Below the pieces are notes generated by a model, which was not told the origin of the DNA, did not search any database, and saw only the letters and a list, made by a program, of their open reading frames with translations. A stretch of 64,000 nucleotides of DNA from an uncultured Flavobacteriaceae bacterium (GTDB lineage: Bacteria; Bacteroidota; Bacteroidia; Flavobacteriales; Flavobacteriaceae). The position numbers and the translations under genes are program-made. Location of the stretch: the NCBI GenBank assembly GCA_938010765.1, contig CALLVX010000024.1, positions 112,198 to 176,197 of the forward strand, in the 5' to 3' direction. The number at the start of each line of letters is the position of its first letter. Within the stretch, counting starts at the first letter, position 1. Positions 9,254-18,877 of this stretch are shown piece by piece.

Positions 9254-9286
9254 AAAATCCCCTGACTACTAACGTCAGGGGATTTT
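9254..9286. terminator. Bidirectional terminator between protease gene and recQ
   Basis: A perfect 13-bp inverted repeat (9254-9266 with 9274-9286; core ATCCCCTGAC) with a 7-base loop, flanked by A and T tracts. It lies between two convergent genes and can end both transcripts. Confidence 0.88.
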
Positions 9287-9334
9287 ATAATTCTTTAAAA
9301 AACGTCAACCTGTTTTAGGTAGACCTACAATCAC

Positions 9335-11548
9335 TCAATTCGCCACTTCACTGGTGAATTTCAATCGGTACAAGCGAAGCTCTTCGTCATCATAGTCCCC
9401 ATCAAATTCGACCATTGCAGCTTCAATATCGTCGGTCTCGGATTCGAGAAAGTAGTCGTGTATTTCTTCTTGTTGATCTTCATCAAAAAGCTCGTCGATC
9501 CAATAGCCAATATCTAGTTTGGTGCCGCTGAAGACGATTTGTTCCATTTCTTTGATCAATTCACCTAACTTAATTCCTTTTGCAGAGGCAATGTCGTCTA
9601 AAGGCAACTTCCTATCCACATTTTGAATAATGTAGAGCTTTAGTGCAGAATTAGCTCCCGTTGTTTTTACAACCAAATCATCGGGTCGAATAATCTCATT
9701 CTCCTCAACATATTTTTCGATAAACTCCAGGAAGGGCTTCCCGTACTTTTTAGCTTTTCCTTCCCCTACTCCGTAAATATTCTGTAATTCAATCTGTGAT
9801 ATGGGATATTTTAGCGCCATATCATTTAAGGAAGGGTCTTGAAATACTACAAATGGCGGAACGCCTAACTTATCGGCCTGCGCCTTTCGTAAATCTTTTA
9901 ATTGTTTCAATAAACGCGCATCACTGACACCTCCGTTCTTGGCGGCGCTAACAATGGCATCATTTTTAGAAGCACTATAGACATGGTCTTTCGTCATTAG
10001 AAAAGAAACGGGGGCTTTCATGTATTCCTTACCCTTTTCGGTAACATTCAAAACGCCATAACGCTCAATTTCTTTGTGCAAAAGCCCAGCAACCAAAACC
10101 TGCCGTATCAAAGCCATCCAATAGCTCTTATCCCTATCGGCCCCAATGCCGAAAACTGGTTTTTCATTGGTTTTATAGGAGGTCATCATTGCATTTACCT
10201 TTCCGGTCAGTGTTTTAACGATCTCCTTCGATTTAAATTTCTCACTGGTAGCCTGAACCACCTTAAGGAGTTTTTCAACGTTTTCCTGTGCCTCTTCCTT
10301 TGCTTTGGGGTTTCTTTTATTATCATCCATATCGGCACCGGCGCCGTTTATTTCATCAAATTCCTCTCCAAAATAGTGCAGTATAAACTTTCTACGTGAC
10401 ATAGAAGTTTCGGCATACCCAACTACCTCTTGTAACAATGCATTTCCGATCTCTTGCTCGGCGACGGGCTTACCCGACATAAATTTTTCAAGCTTCTCGA
10501 TATCTTTGTACGCATAGAAGGCCAAACAATGCCCTTCTCCGCCATCACGGCCGGCACGGCCGGTTTCTTGGTAATAACTTTCGATACTCTTAGGAATGTC
10601 GTGATGAATTACGAAACGTACGTCGGGCTTATCGATTCCCATTCCGAAGGCAATGGTCGCGACGACCACATCTACATCTTGCATAAGAAACATATCTTGA
10701 TATTTGGAACGGGTCTTCGCATCAAAACCTGCATGATATGGCACCGCACTTACCCCATTTACCTGCAGCACTTGGGAGAGTTCTTCTACTCTTTTTCTAC
10801 TTAGACAATAAACAATTCCAGACTTGCCGGCATTTTTTTTAACGAACCTAATAATGTCTGCATCTACATTGACCGTTTTGGGCCGTACCTCATAAAACAG
10901 ATTAGGTCTATTGAAAGACTCCTTAAAAAGCTTCGCACCACCGATACCTAGATTCTTTATAATATCTTCTTGCACCTTGGGAGTCGCTGTCGCCGTCAAC
11001 GCAATAATCGGAATATCGCTACCCAACCGATCTACAATGGCACGTAGGTTTCGATATTCAGGTCTAAAATCATGGCCCCATTCAGAGATGCAATGTGCTT
11101 CGTCAACTGCTAAAAACGAAATTTTGACTGTTTGCAAGAAATCGACATATTCTTGTTTGGTCAATGATTCAGGAGCAACATACAGTAATTTGGTAATCCC
11201 GGAGGTAATATCTTCTTTTACCATTTTTACTTCCGATTTGTTCAAAGAAGAGTTCAGCACATGGGCAATCCCATTTTCCGAGGAAATGCCGCGGATGGCG
11301 TCTACTTGATTTTTCATTAGGGCAATCAAGGGGGAAACCACTATTGCAGTGCCTTCCTGCATTAATGCAGGGAGTTGGTAACAAAGTGATTTGCCACCGC
11401 CGGTCGGCATGATTACAAAAGTGTTTTTCCGATCTAAGATATTCTGAACAACATCTTTCTGAAGGCCTTTAAAAGTGGAAAAACCGAAATAGTGTTTTAG
11501 GGGAGCATGTAAATCGGTTTCTTTCAAAGCTGTACTATCATTTTTCAT
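9335..11548 (-). CDS. recQ: ATP-dependent DNA helicase RecQ
   Basis: 737 residues, superfamily 2 helicase that unwinds DNA 3' to 5' in recombination and repair. Motif I is MPTGGGKSLCYQLP, motif II is VDEAHCISEWGHDFRPEY, motif III ALTATATP, motif VI YYQETGRAGRDG. A RecQ C-terminal zinc/winged-helix region and an HRDC domain (about residues 530-610, around PPFVVFQDPSLNDMALKYP) follow. The last hundred residues form a long acidic extension of the sort found in Bacteroidota RecQ. The zinc-binding cysteines of E. coli RecQ are not obvious in the RQC region, as in some Bacteroidota homologues. It is transcribed divergently from kdsD. Confidence 0.93.
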   Translation of the reverse strand: MKNDSTALKETDLHAPLKHYFGFSTFKGLQKDVVQNILDRKNTFVIMPTGGGKSLCYQLPALMQEGTAIVVSPLIALMKNQVDAIRGISSENGIAHVLNSSLNKSEVKMVKEDITSGITKLLYVAPESLTKQEYVDFLQTVKISFLAVDEAHCISEWGHDFRPEYRNLRAIVDRLGSDIPIIALTATATPKVQEDIIKNLGIGGAKLFKESFNRPNLFYEVRPKTVNVDADIIRFVKKNAGKSGIVYCLSRKRVEELSQVLQVNGVSAVPYHAGFDAKTRSKYQDMFLMQDVDVVVATIAFGMGIDKPDVRFVIHHDIPKSIESYYQETGRAGRDGGEGHCLAFYAYKDIEKLEKFMSGKPVAEQEIGNALLQEVVGYAETSMSRRKFILHYFGEEFDEINGAGADMDDNKRNPKAKEEAQENVEKLLKVVQATSEKFKSKEIVKTLTGKVNAMMTSYKTNEKPVFGIGADRDKSYWMALIRQVLVAGLLHKEIERYGVLNVTEKGKEYMKAPVSFLMTKDHVYSASKNDAIVSAAKNGGVSDARLLKQLKDLRKAQADKLGVPPFVVFQDPSLNDMALKYPISQIELQNIYGVGEGKAKKYGKPFLEFIEKYVEENEIIRPDDLVVKTTGANSALKLYIIQNVDRKLPLDDIASAKGIKLGELIKEMEQIVFSGTKLDIGYWIDELFDEDQQEEIHDYFLESETDDIEAAMVEFDGDYDDEELRLYRLKFTSEVAN

Positions 11549-11651
11549 TTGAGAACTTAGTCTGTCGTCTTTTTTTTCACTTTCTTAAGATAGTGATTTC
11601 TTAACTCTTTCATGCAGAAATCGGGCCAAATCATTTTATACCGTTTAAAAA

Positions 11652-11680
11652 TTGCGATAAGTTAAGAATGTGTAATTTTG
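11652..11680 (+). promoter_or_regulatory. Promoter for kdsD
   Basis: TTG at 11652-11654, an 18-base spacer, then TAATTTTG at 11673-11680, a full match to the flavobacterial TTG-N17..20-TAnnTTTG consensus. Transcription should begin near 11687, which is downstream of the first possible ATG of the kdsD frame (11668) and therefore argues for a later start codon. Confidence 0.65.
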
Positions 11681-11736
11681 TACTCTTAAATATAATACAT
11701 TCTTTTAGACTAGGATTATCTAATTTACGTAATACT

Positions 11737-12702
11737 TTGAACAAACCCAAAGCTATACTTGACATAGCGAAGAAAACCATTACAATGCAAAGCGAGGCTA
11801 TTCATCAGCTGACCACTTTGCTCGACGGTGATTTTTCCAAGGCCGTAACTACTATCCTTAACTCTCAAGGAAGGGTGATCATCTCTGGAATAGGCAAAAG
11901 CGCTATCATTGCTTCAAAAATTACGGCAACCTTGAATTCAACAGGTACCCCTGCTATTTTCATGCATGCCGGAGACGCAATTCATGGGGATTTGGGTACC
12001 ATTCAGGAAAACGATGTGGTGATTTGCATCTCCAAAAGCGGTAGCACTCCTGAAATAAAAATGCTGGTACCCTTAATTAAACGAGGCAAAAATATTTTGA
12101 TCGGGATGACCGGCAACCCAGATTCTTTCCTCGGGCAACAGTCAGACTTTGTTTTGAACACCTTTGTTGGCAAAGAAGCTTGCCCGAACAATCTTGCGCC
12201 GACTACTAGTACCACCGCGCAAATGGTCATGGGCGATGCCGTAGCCATCTGCTTGTTAGAACTAAAAGGATTCAGCAGCAAGGATTTTGCCAAATATCAC
12301 CCTGGAGGCACCTTGGGAAAAAGGCTATACCTGCGAGTTGCCGATATCGTGGCAACCAACCAAAAGCCAGAAGTTACCAGCGAAAGTGATATCAAAAATG
12401 TCATTGTAGAAATATCGGAAAAAATGTTAGGTGCCACAGCGGTTACCGAAAATGGACGGGTTGTTGGAGTAGTAACCGATGGTGATATTCGAAGGATGTT
12501 GAACAACTACGATTCGATCAACGGCCTTATGGCGAAAGACATTATGACGCATTCACCGCAGACCATTGAAACCGATGTGTTAGCGTTAACGGCGCTCGAA
12601 CGTATGAACGAAAGGGGCATTTCGCAACTTTTGGTCGTTGATGGCAACCAATACAAAGGCGTGGTGCATTTACACAACCTAATTAACGAAGGCATTTTAT
12701 AA
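11737..12702 (+). CDS. kdsD: Arabinose-5-phosphate isomerase (KdsD/KpsF family)
   Basis: Converts ribulose 5-phosphate to arabinose 5-phosphate for KDO and lipopolysaccharide synthesis. An SIS domain (about residues 30-170; VIISGIGKSAIIASKITATL, CISKSGSTPEIK, NNLAPTTSTTAQMVMGDA) is followed by two CBS domains. The frame is open to an ATG at 11668, but a consensus promoter overlaps that codon, so the TTG at 11737 (LNKPKAILDIAKKTI) is preferred; it gives 321 residues against 328 in E. coli KdsD. The TAA overlaps the tatC ATG by one base. A lipopolysaccharide gene (lptB) lies slightly downstream. Confidence 0.9.
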   Translation: MNKPKAILDIAKKTITMQSEAIHQLTTLLDGDFSKAVTTILNSQGRVIISGIGKSAIIASKITATLNSTGTPAIFMHAGDAIHGDLGTIQENDVVICISKSGSTPEIKMLVPLIKRGKNILIGMTGNPDSFLGQQSDFVLNTFVGKEACPNNLAPTTSTTAQMVMGDAVAICLLELKGFSSKDFAKYHPGGTLGKRLYLRVADIVATNQKPEVTSESDIKNVIVEISEKMLGATAVTENGRVVGVVTDGDIRRMLNNYDSINGLMAKDIMTHSPQTIETDVLALTALERMNERGISQLLVVDGNQYKGVVHLHNLINEGIL

Positions 12703-13565
12703 TGGCTACAACCAATACGACCAACCCGAACGAAATGTCGTTCCTAGACCATTTGGAAGAACTGCGATGGCATTTGATACGATCCGTTTCGGTTATTGTA
12801 ATCTTTGGCAGTGTAGCCTTTTTAATGCGTGAGTTTGTCTTTGACACAGTACTGTTCGGACCAAAGAAAATGGATTTCCCTACGTATCGTCTGTTCTGTA
12901 ATATAGCCACCTATTTTGGCTTTGAATCTGATTTTTGTGCCGATGAGCTTCCTTTTACGATTCAAAGTAGATTAATGTCTGGGCAGTTTTCCGCTCATAT
13001 CTGGACTTCAGTCTGGGCGGGCTTCATTGTAGGCTTTCCGTATGTACTGTACGAAATGTGGAAATTTATTAGTCCGGGGCTGTATGAAAAAGAACGAAAC
13101 AATTCCAGGGGTTTTATTGTGATAGCGTCCCTGCTATTCTTTCTCGGGGCATTGTTCGGATACTATGTGGTGACCCCTTTATCCATCAACTTTTTAGGCA
13201 CTTACCAAGTAAGCTCAGAGGTTACTAACGAATTTGACCTGGGGTCCTATGTGGCAACTGTTCGGGCTTCGGTAATCGCATGTGGGTTTATATTTGAACT
13301 CCCTATTATTGTGTATTTCCTAACCAAAGTGGGCTTGGTTACCCCAGAAATTCTTAAAAAATATCGTAAAATATCGCTGGTAGTTGTTTTAATCCTGGCT
13401 GCTGTGATTACACCTCCGGATGTGGCAAGCCAAGTAGTGGTCGCGGTTCCCATTTTGGTATTGTATCAAGTAAGCATCTATATTTCACGTCGTGTTTTAA
13501 AAAATCAGGCCAAAAAAGAGGCTAAAAGAGTTAGAAAAGAAGGAAACGATGTCAAACCCCGTTGA
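12702..13565 (+). CDS. tatC: Twin-arginine translocase subunit TatC
   Basis: 287 residues with six hydrophobic segments and the family's first motif MSFLDHLEELRWHLIRS. The core regions FPYVLYEMWKFISPGLYEKE and the segment around FELPIIVYFLTKVGLVTP match TatC. It is the inner-membrane receptor for proteins with twin-arginine signals, working with TatA, which is not in this window. The loop around residues 55-90 is longer than in E. coli. The C-terminus is strongly basic and its coding sequence overlaps the next gene by 17 bp. Confidence 0.93.
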   Translation: MATTNTTNPNEMSFLDHLEELRWHLIRSVSVIVIFGSVAFLMREFVFDTVLFGPKKMDFPTYRLFCNIATYFGFESDFCADELPFTIQSRLMSGQFSAHIWTSVWAGFIVGFPYVLYEMWKFISPGLYEKERNNSRGFIVIASLLFFLGALFGYYVVTPLSINFLGTYQVSSEVTNEFDLGSYVATVRASVIACGFIFELPIIVYFLTKVGLVTPEILKKYRKISLVVVLILAAVITPPDVASQVVVAVPILVLYQVSIYISRRVLKNQAKKEAKRVRKEGNDVKPR

Positions 13566-13899
13566 AGAGTTTAATGCTTACAGGCAAAAGATGAACGAGA
13601 AGTTATTGGCAGACAATAACAAAATCGTCAAACGTATTTTTAATTTGGATACCAATGCCTATGCCGCAGGTGCCCTCGATGTAAAGACGAAAGAATTATT
13701 AGGCCTTGTAGCTTCTGCAGTATTGCGGTGCGATGATTGCATAAAATACCATTTGGAAACCTGCTTTAAAGAAGGTACTACCAAAGAAGAAGTAATGGAA
13801 ACAATGGGGATTGCTACCCTCGTGGGCGGTACCATTGTAGTACCCCACTTGCGAAGGGCTTATGAGTTTTGGGAGGCTTTGGAGCAACAAGAAGGTTAA
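13549..13899 (+). CDS. Carboxymuconolactone decarboxylase/AhpD-like protein
   Basis: 116 residues of the CMD/AhpD-like all-helical family. The redox-type motif RCDDCIKYHLETC gives a CxxC followed by a His, as in AhpD-like alkylhydroperoxidases. The second half (KEEVMETMGIATLVGGTIVVPHL) is the conserved helix pair. It probably acts as a small cytoplasmic thiol peroxidase or reductant; the electron donor is unknown. It starts inside the end of tatC (17-bp overlap), so it shares that transcript. Confidence 0.85.
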   Translation: MSNPVEEFNAYRQKMNEKLLADNNKIVKRIFNLDTNAYAAGALDVKTKELLGLVASAVLRCDDCIKYHLETCFKEGTTKEEVMETMGIATLVGGTIVVPHLRRAYEFWEALEQQEG

Positions 13900-14001
13900 A
13901 AAAACGGTAATAATTTCTCAAAGCATACCGGAAGCAGTAGTTTTGATAACCTAACTTGCGCCATTAATCATATCGTTACAAAATGAACTTGAGACTATAA
14001 A

Positions 14002-14742
14002 ATGAAATTACGGGCCGAAAATATCATGAAAACCTATAGCGGACGACAAGTTGTCCGTGGTATTTCCTTGGAAGTAAATCAAGGTGAGATTATAGGATTG
14101 TTGGGCCCGAACGGAGCCGGGAAAACTACTTCATTCTATATGATCGTAGGCTTGGTTAAACCCAATGGTGGAAAAATCTTTCTTGATGATATGGAAATCA
14201 CCAACTTTCCCATGTACAAACGTGCTCAAAATGGTATAGGGTATTTGGCCCAGGAAGCATCTGTTTTTAGAAAGCTGAGTATTGAAAAAAACATCTTGAG
14301 TGTTCTGCAACTCACCAAACTGAGTAAGAAAGAGCAACTGATGAAGATGGAATCGTTGATCGAAGAATTTGGTCTGGGCCATATTCGAAAGAACCGTGGA
14401 GATTTGCTTTCTGGTGGTGAACGGCGACGAACAGAAATTGCCCGTGCCTTGGCAACCGACCCAAAATTCATTCTCCTAGACGAACCCTTTGCGGGCGTCG
14501 ACCCTGTTGCGGTAGAGGACATTCAACGAATCGTTGCACAGCTTAAGGACAAAAACATAGGTATTCTAATAACAGACCATAATGTTCAAGAAACTTTAGC
14601 AATTACCGAACGTTCTTATTTAATGTTCGAAGGTGGCATCTTAAAATCGGGCCATCCCGAAGATCTTGCAGCAGATGAAATGGTGCGCAAAGTATATCTC
14701 GGGCAAAACTTTGAACTTCGTAAAAAGAAGTTGGATTTTTAG
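14002..14742 (+). CDS. lptB: LPS export ABC transporter ATP-binding protein LptB
   Basis: 246 residues, a single ABC ATPase. Walker A is GPNGAGKTT, the signature is [15 protein letters not shown], Walker B is [13 protein letters not shown], and the switch His is in LITDHNV. The stretch [10 protein letters not shown] and the pattern AVEDIQ identify LptB, the motor that extracts lipopolysaccharide from the inner membrane with LptF and LptG. Those partners are not here. A possible -7 box, TAGTTTTG at 13938-13945, lies 57 bp upstream, though its -33 element is weak. Confidence 0.92.
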   Translation: MKLRAENIMKTYSGRQVVRGISLEVNQGEIIGLLGPNGAGKTTSFYMIVGLVKPNGGKIFLDDMEITNFPMYKRAQNGIGYLAQEASVFRKLSIEKNILSVLQLTKLSKKEQLMKMESLIEEFGLGHIRKNRGDLLSGGERRRTEIARALATDPKFILLDEPFAGVDPVAVEDIQRIVAQLKDKNIGILITDHNVQETLAITERSYLMFEGGILKSGHPEDLAADEMVRKVYLGQNFELRKKKLDF

Positions 14743-14817
14743 GCTGCTTTTTTACCGAGCGTACTAGCTGACTACCAGCGCTTCCAAAAACTACATTTAT
14801 AGCTGTTTTAATCGAAC

Positions 14818-15570
14818 CTATTTGGTCTGCAAATTGCTAATGATAGAGGTGACGATATAGAAAAAGATGATAATAGGAATTGCCAAATACCGCAGCGTAA
14901 CCAACAATACCAGGCTCACAATGATAAAGGTATATCGCAATGCGTTATCCTGAAAATTCCAATTCTTAAATTTCAGGGCGAACAAGGCTATATTTGAATT
15001 AAGCAAATAGGCACTGACCAAGGTAACACTGATCAAAAACCACTGATTTAAAATTAGATCGTTCAGGATATCATTCTGTTGATACATAAGGATCAAAGGC
15101 AGGGAAAGTATTAAAAGGGCATTTGCCGGAGTGGGCAACCCGATAAAGGATGAAACCTGATTTTCATCAATATTGAATTTGGCCAACCTATAAGCAGAGG
15201 CAAGCGTAATCAAAAAGCCGAAAAAGGGCAAAGGAGTAAATTCACCACCGATCCATAACATCGATTCGGAGGCGGTCGCTGAAAATTCTAAATTCCACCC
15301 CCCGCTCATCGACATGCCCAAAAGTTGAAACATTACAACACCCGGTACAAGTCCGCTTGTAATCATATCCGCCAGAGAATCGAGTTGAAGACCAAGCGCA
15401 CTTTGTACATCTAGTATGCGGGCCGCTAGACCATCGAACCAGTCAAATACAATTCCTATGAAAACGAAGAGCGCTGCTAGGTCTAACTGGTTCAATACGG
15501 CGAATACGGTCGCAACACAGCCACAAAAAACGTTCAGCAGTGTTATCAGATTGGGTATATGACGTTTCAT
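14818..15570 (-). CDS. pssA: CDP-diacylglycerol-serine O-phosphatidyltransferase
   Basis: 250 residues, integral membrane enzyme that makes phosphatidylserine, the precursor of phosphatidylethanolamine. The CDP-alcohol phosphotransferase motif DGx2ARx8Gx3Dx3D is complete (DGLAARILDVQSALGLQLD then SLAD). Several hydrophobic segments follow, and the start (MKRHIPNLITLLNVFCGC) is typical of the membrane-embedded PssA type. The gene is convergent with lptB. Confidence 0.9.
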   Translation of the reverse strand: MKRHIPNLITLLNVFCGCVATVFAVLNQLDLAALFVFIGIVFDWFDGLAARILDVQSALGLQLDSLADMITSGLVPGVVMFQLLGMSMSGGWNLEFSATASESMLWIGGEFTPLPFFGFLITLASAYRLAKFNIDENQVSSFIGLPTPANALLILSLPLILMYQQNDILNDLILNQWFLISVTLVSAYLLNSNIALFALKFKNWNFQDNALRYTFIIVSLVLLVTLRYLAIPIIIFFYIVTSIISNLQTK

Positions 15571-15707
15571 TTTAGGTATTTTTAGGTCCTTGATCGTATT
15601 GACGTGGTTGGTCTATCAATTTTATAAAAATAACACAAAAATCGCTGTAAGCCTTTAGCCATTTATTTTATTCGGATATTTGCCCAAAAGCAACGAAGTT
15701 TTTGCAG

Positions 15708-16874
15708 ATGTACGTACGAAACTATCTCTTCCTATTTCTTTTGGCCTATGGTCACACAGGTTTTTCTCAAGAACTCACAGTATCCACCTTGACCAGGGTC
15801 AGTATTTTAACTGTAGGTCCCGGCGATGAACTCAATAGCAAATTTGGTCATAGCGCAGTACGAATAAAAGATCCCACAACCAACCTCGACATCGTGTACA
15901 ATTACGGTATGTTCGACTTTGAAACGCCCAATTTTTACATGAAATTTACGCGCGGCAAGCTCGATTATAGCCTGGCAAGACAGCGGTTTGACTATTTTTT
16001 AAGGTCGTACGAAATCGAGAAACGTTGGTTGAAAGAACAAATACTTAAATTGAACCAAGAAGAAGTGCAATCGTTGTTTCAGTTTCTGGAAAAAAACCAT
16101 TTGCCCGAAAATCGTTTTTACAAGTATGATTTTTTCTTTGACAATTGCACCACTCGCTTGCCCGAGGCGTTAAAAACAGTTTTAGGAGCCAAACTGGCAT
16201 TAGACCCCGGCGATGTAGGCGACGAAACCAGCTACCGCGATTTGATTCATCAAAATTTAGAACTCAATTCATGGTCAAATTTTGGTATCGATTTGGCGTT
16301 GGGATCTGTTATTGACAAAAAAGGAACCCCCTTTCTTCCCATAAATGTTTATAATCAACTCGAACATTCTAAAATTAATAAAGAACCAATCGTATATAAA
16401 GACATTTCGCTACTGGAAGATCATCGCCCTCAAAGCAAAACCAACTTTTTGCTTACACCTTTCTTTTGGTTGTCAATCGTACTGCTGTCTGTTTTAGGTA
16501 TCACTTATTCAGATTTTAAAAATTCGAAAAGGTCTCGATGGATCGATTTTAGTCTGTTTTTCATCACGGGAGCCGCAGGGCTTATAATCGTGCTCCTCTG
16601 GTTCGCTACCGATCATCTGGCAACGAAGATCAATTTCAACGCATTCTGGGCATTTGCCCCCAATTTGATCTTTGCCTTTATTATGCTAAAAAAACAACTT
16701 CCGTCATGGACTAGGGTATATTGCTACATTTTGCTAAGCCTTTTGATAGTGACCGTATTGCTTTGGGTCATAAATATACAAGTGTTTTCGCCTTTGATTA
16801 TTTTGATCTTAGTAGCTTTGGCGATTCGTTATCTCTTTCTAGTTCGGTTCGCTCGGCTTAGGCAGCTTACCTAA
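15708..16874 (+). CDS. DUF4105 (Lnb-like) membrane protein
   Basis: 388 residues from the ATG at 15708; an in-frame TTG at 15702 is less likely. A signal peptide (NYLFLFLLAYGHTGFSQ) leads into a DUF4105 domain whose core reads GPGDELNSKFGHSAVRI and YNYGMFDFETPNFYMKF; the GH and the later DNCTTRLPEAL are the conserved residues that could form a papain-like Cys/His site. The last 150 residues contain four or five membrane segments. The N-terminal domain would face the periplasm. Biochemical role unknown. Confidence 0.82.
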   Translation: MYVRNYLFLFLLAYGHTGFSQELTVSTLTRVSILTVGPGDELNSKFGHSAVRIKDPTTNLDIVYNYGMFDFETPNFYMKFTRGKLDYSLARQRFDYFLRSYEIEKRWLKEQILKLNQEEVQSLFQFLEKNHLPENRFYKYDFFFDNCTTRLPEALKTVLGAKLALDPGDVGDETSYRDLIHQNLELNSWSNFGIDLALGSVIDKKGTPFLPINVYNQLEHSKINKEPIVYKDISLLEDHRPQSKTNFLLTPFFWLSIVLLSVLGITYSDFKNSKRSRWIDFSLFFITGAAGLIIVLLWFATDHLATKINFNAFWAFAPNLIFAFIMLKKQLPSWTRVYCYILLSLLIVTVLLWVINIQVFSPLIILILVALAIRYLFLVRFARLRQLT

Positions 16875-16969
16875 GTAGGATACCATTTGAATATAGGACA
16901 AGAAAGATGAATAAATGATAGCGCTAACTAGTCCGAGTTTGAATAAAAACTTGAACATGAACTTGTAAA

Positions 16970-18850
16970 ATGAACCTACTCACCGTTGAAAACATCTCAA
17001 AATCGTTCGGAGAACGTATCCTGTTCGAACAACTTTCTTTTGGTATTAACAAGGATCAGAAAATTGCCTTGATTGCCAAAAATGGTACTGGAAAAACCTC
17101 TATACTGAATATCCTGTCTGGCGCGGACGCTCCTGATAGCGGTAAGGTAAATTACCGAAAAGGCATTCGCACCTCTTTCTTGGAGCAGGAACCAGATCTA
17201 GATCCCAAACTTACTATCGAAGAGACCATTTTCGCCTCTGACAATGAGGTTTTAAGGGTCATTACACGCTATGAGGCAGCTTTGGAGAACCCGGAAGATG
17301 CCGACGCCTACCAAAGCGCTTTTGAAGATATGGAACGCTTCGGGGCCTGGGATTTTGAAACACAGTACAAGCAGATTTTATCAAAACTGAAATTAGAAGA
17401 CTTAAAGGTAAAAGTAGGTTTGCTTTCTGGGGGGCAAAAAAAACGGATCGCCCTTGCAAATGCCTTGATCAATAGACCTGATTTATTAATTTTAGACGAG
17501 CCTACCAACCATTTAGACTTGGAAATGATCGAATGGTTAGAACACTATTTCGCCAAGGAGAACATGACCTTGTTCATGGTTACCCACGACCGCTACTTCC
17601 TAGAACGCGTATGCAACGAAATTATAGAACTCGATAATGGAACCCTATACCCCTATAAGGGCAACTACTCTTACTATCTTGAAAAGAAAGACTCCCGAAT
17701 GGAGCAAGAGGCGACCGAACTTCATAAGTCGAAGCAGCTATTCAAGAAAGAGCTCGCATGGATGCGGCGACAGCCAAAGGCACGAACGACCAAATCGAAA
17801 TCAAGAATCGACGATTTTCAGACGATTAAGGATCGGGCCGGTAAGCGCAGAAACGAGCATGAAGTACAGTTGGAGCTGAATATGGCCCGCGTGGGCAGTA
17901 AAATTTTGGAGCTTCACAAGTTGGTGAAGTCCTTTCCCGGCATCCCCATTTTAGATAAGTTCGATTACACCTTTAACAAAGGCGAACGTCTGGGAGTTAT
18001 CGGGAAAAATGGTACCGGTAAGTCTACTTTTTTAAATATTCTCACGGGTAGCGACACCCCGGATACCGGAAAGGTAATTGTAGGTGACACTATTAAATTT
18101 GGCTATTACACTCAAAAAGGTATTACAATAAAGGAGGGACAAAAAGTAATCGATGTTGTTCGAGAATTCGGGGATTTCATTCCGCTTATGAAAGGGCGAC
18201 AAATCTCTGCCCAGCAGCTATTGGAACGGTTTCTTTTTGATCGAAAAAAACAATACGATTTTGTAGACAAGTTAAGTGGCGGAGAACGCAAAAGGCTCTA
18301 TTTGTGTACCGTCTTGATCCAAAACCCTAATTTTCTGATTCTCGATGAACCTACAAACGATCTCGACATTGTTACCCTGAACGTATTGGAGAGTTTTTTG
18401 TTGGATTTTCCGGGTTGCCTTATTGTTGTTTCACACGACCGGTATTTTATGGATAAGATCGTAGATCACCTTTTCGTATTTAGGGGAAATGCCGTTATTG
18501 AGGATTTTCCAGGTAATTATTCCGATTTTAGGGCCTACGAGGATAGCACACTAATCGAAAGTAGAATCGAGAAAGAAAAACAACAAGAATCAAAAACACC
18601 CAAGAAAAGCTGGAAAGAAGATACTTCAAAAAGCAAGCTTTCCTATGCCGAACAAAAAGAGCATAAACAGCTTGAAAAGGACATTCAAAAGCTAGAATTT
18701 AAAAAAGGGGAAATTGAGCAGCAATTTGTAACCGGCGACCTATCACCGGAAAATATTGCCGAACTTTCAAAGGCTTTGAAAGAAATAGCCGATGGTATTG
18801 AAACGAAAACCGAACGATGGTTCGAGTTGTCGGCAATGATTGAAGGATAA
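16970..18850 (+). CDS. ABC-F family ATPase, Uup-like
   Basis: 626 residues with two ABC ATPase domains and no membrane segments. First domain: Walker A AKNGTGKTS, signature LLSGGQKKRIALA, Walker B LLILDEPTNHLD. Second domain: GKNGTGKST, KLSGGERKRLYL, LILDEPTNDLD. A basic linker (about 240-290) joins them and the C-terminus is a coiled coil (SYAEQKEHKQLEKDIQKLE), which is the hallmark of Uup among ABC-F proteins. Members act on ribosomes or branched DNA rather than in transport. The next gene starts 27 bp on. Confidence 0.9.
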   Translation: MNLLTVENISKSFGERILFEQLSFGINKDQKIALIAKNGTGKTSILNILSGADAPDSGKVNYRKGIRTSFLEQEPDLDPKLTIEETIFASDNEVLRVITRYEAALENPEDADAYQSAFEDMERFGAWDFETQYKQILSKLKLEDLKVKVGLLSGGQKKRIALANALINRPDLLILDEPTNHLDLEMIEWLEHYFAKENMTLFMVTHDRYFLERVCNEIIELDNGTLYPYKGNYSYYLEKKDSRMEQEATELHKSKQLFKKELAWMRRQPKARTTKSKSRIDDFQTIKDRAGKRRNEHEVQLELNMARVGSKILELHKLVKSFPGIPILDKFDYTFNKGERLGVIGKNGTGKSTFLNILTGSDTPDTGKVIVGDTIKFGYYTQKGITIKEGQKVIDVVREFGDFIPLMKGRQISAQQLLERFLFDRKKQYDFVDKLSGGERKRLYLCTVLIQNPNFLILDEPTNDLDIVTLNVLESFLLDFPGCLIVVSHDRYFMDKIVDHLFVFRGNAVIEDFPGNYSDFRAYEDSTLIESRIEKEKQQESKTPKKSWKEDTSKSKLSYAEQKEHKQLEKDIQKLEFKKGEIEQQFVTGDLSPENIAELSKALKEIADGIETKTERWFELSAMIEG

Positions 18851-18877
18851 CAAATAGCATCCAACAAGCACGTTTTA

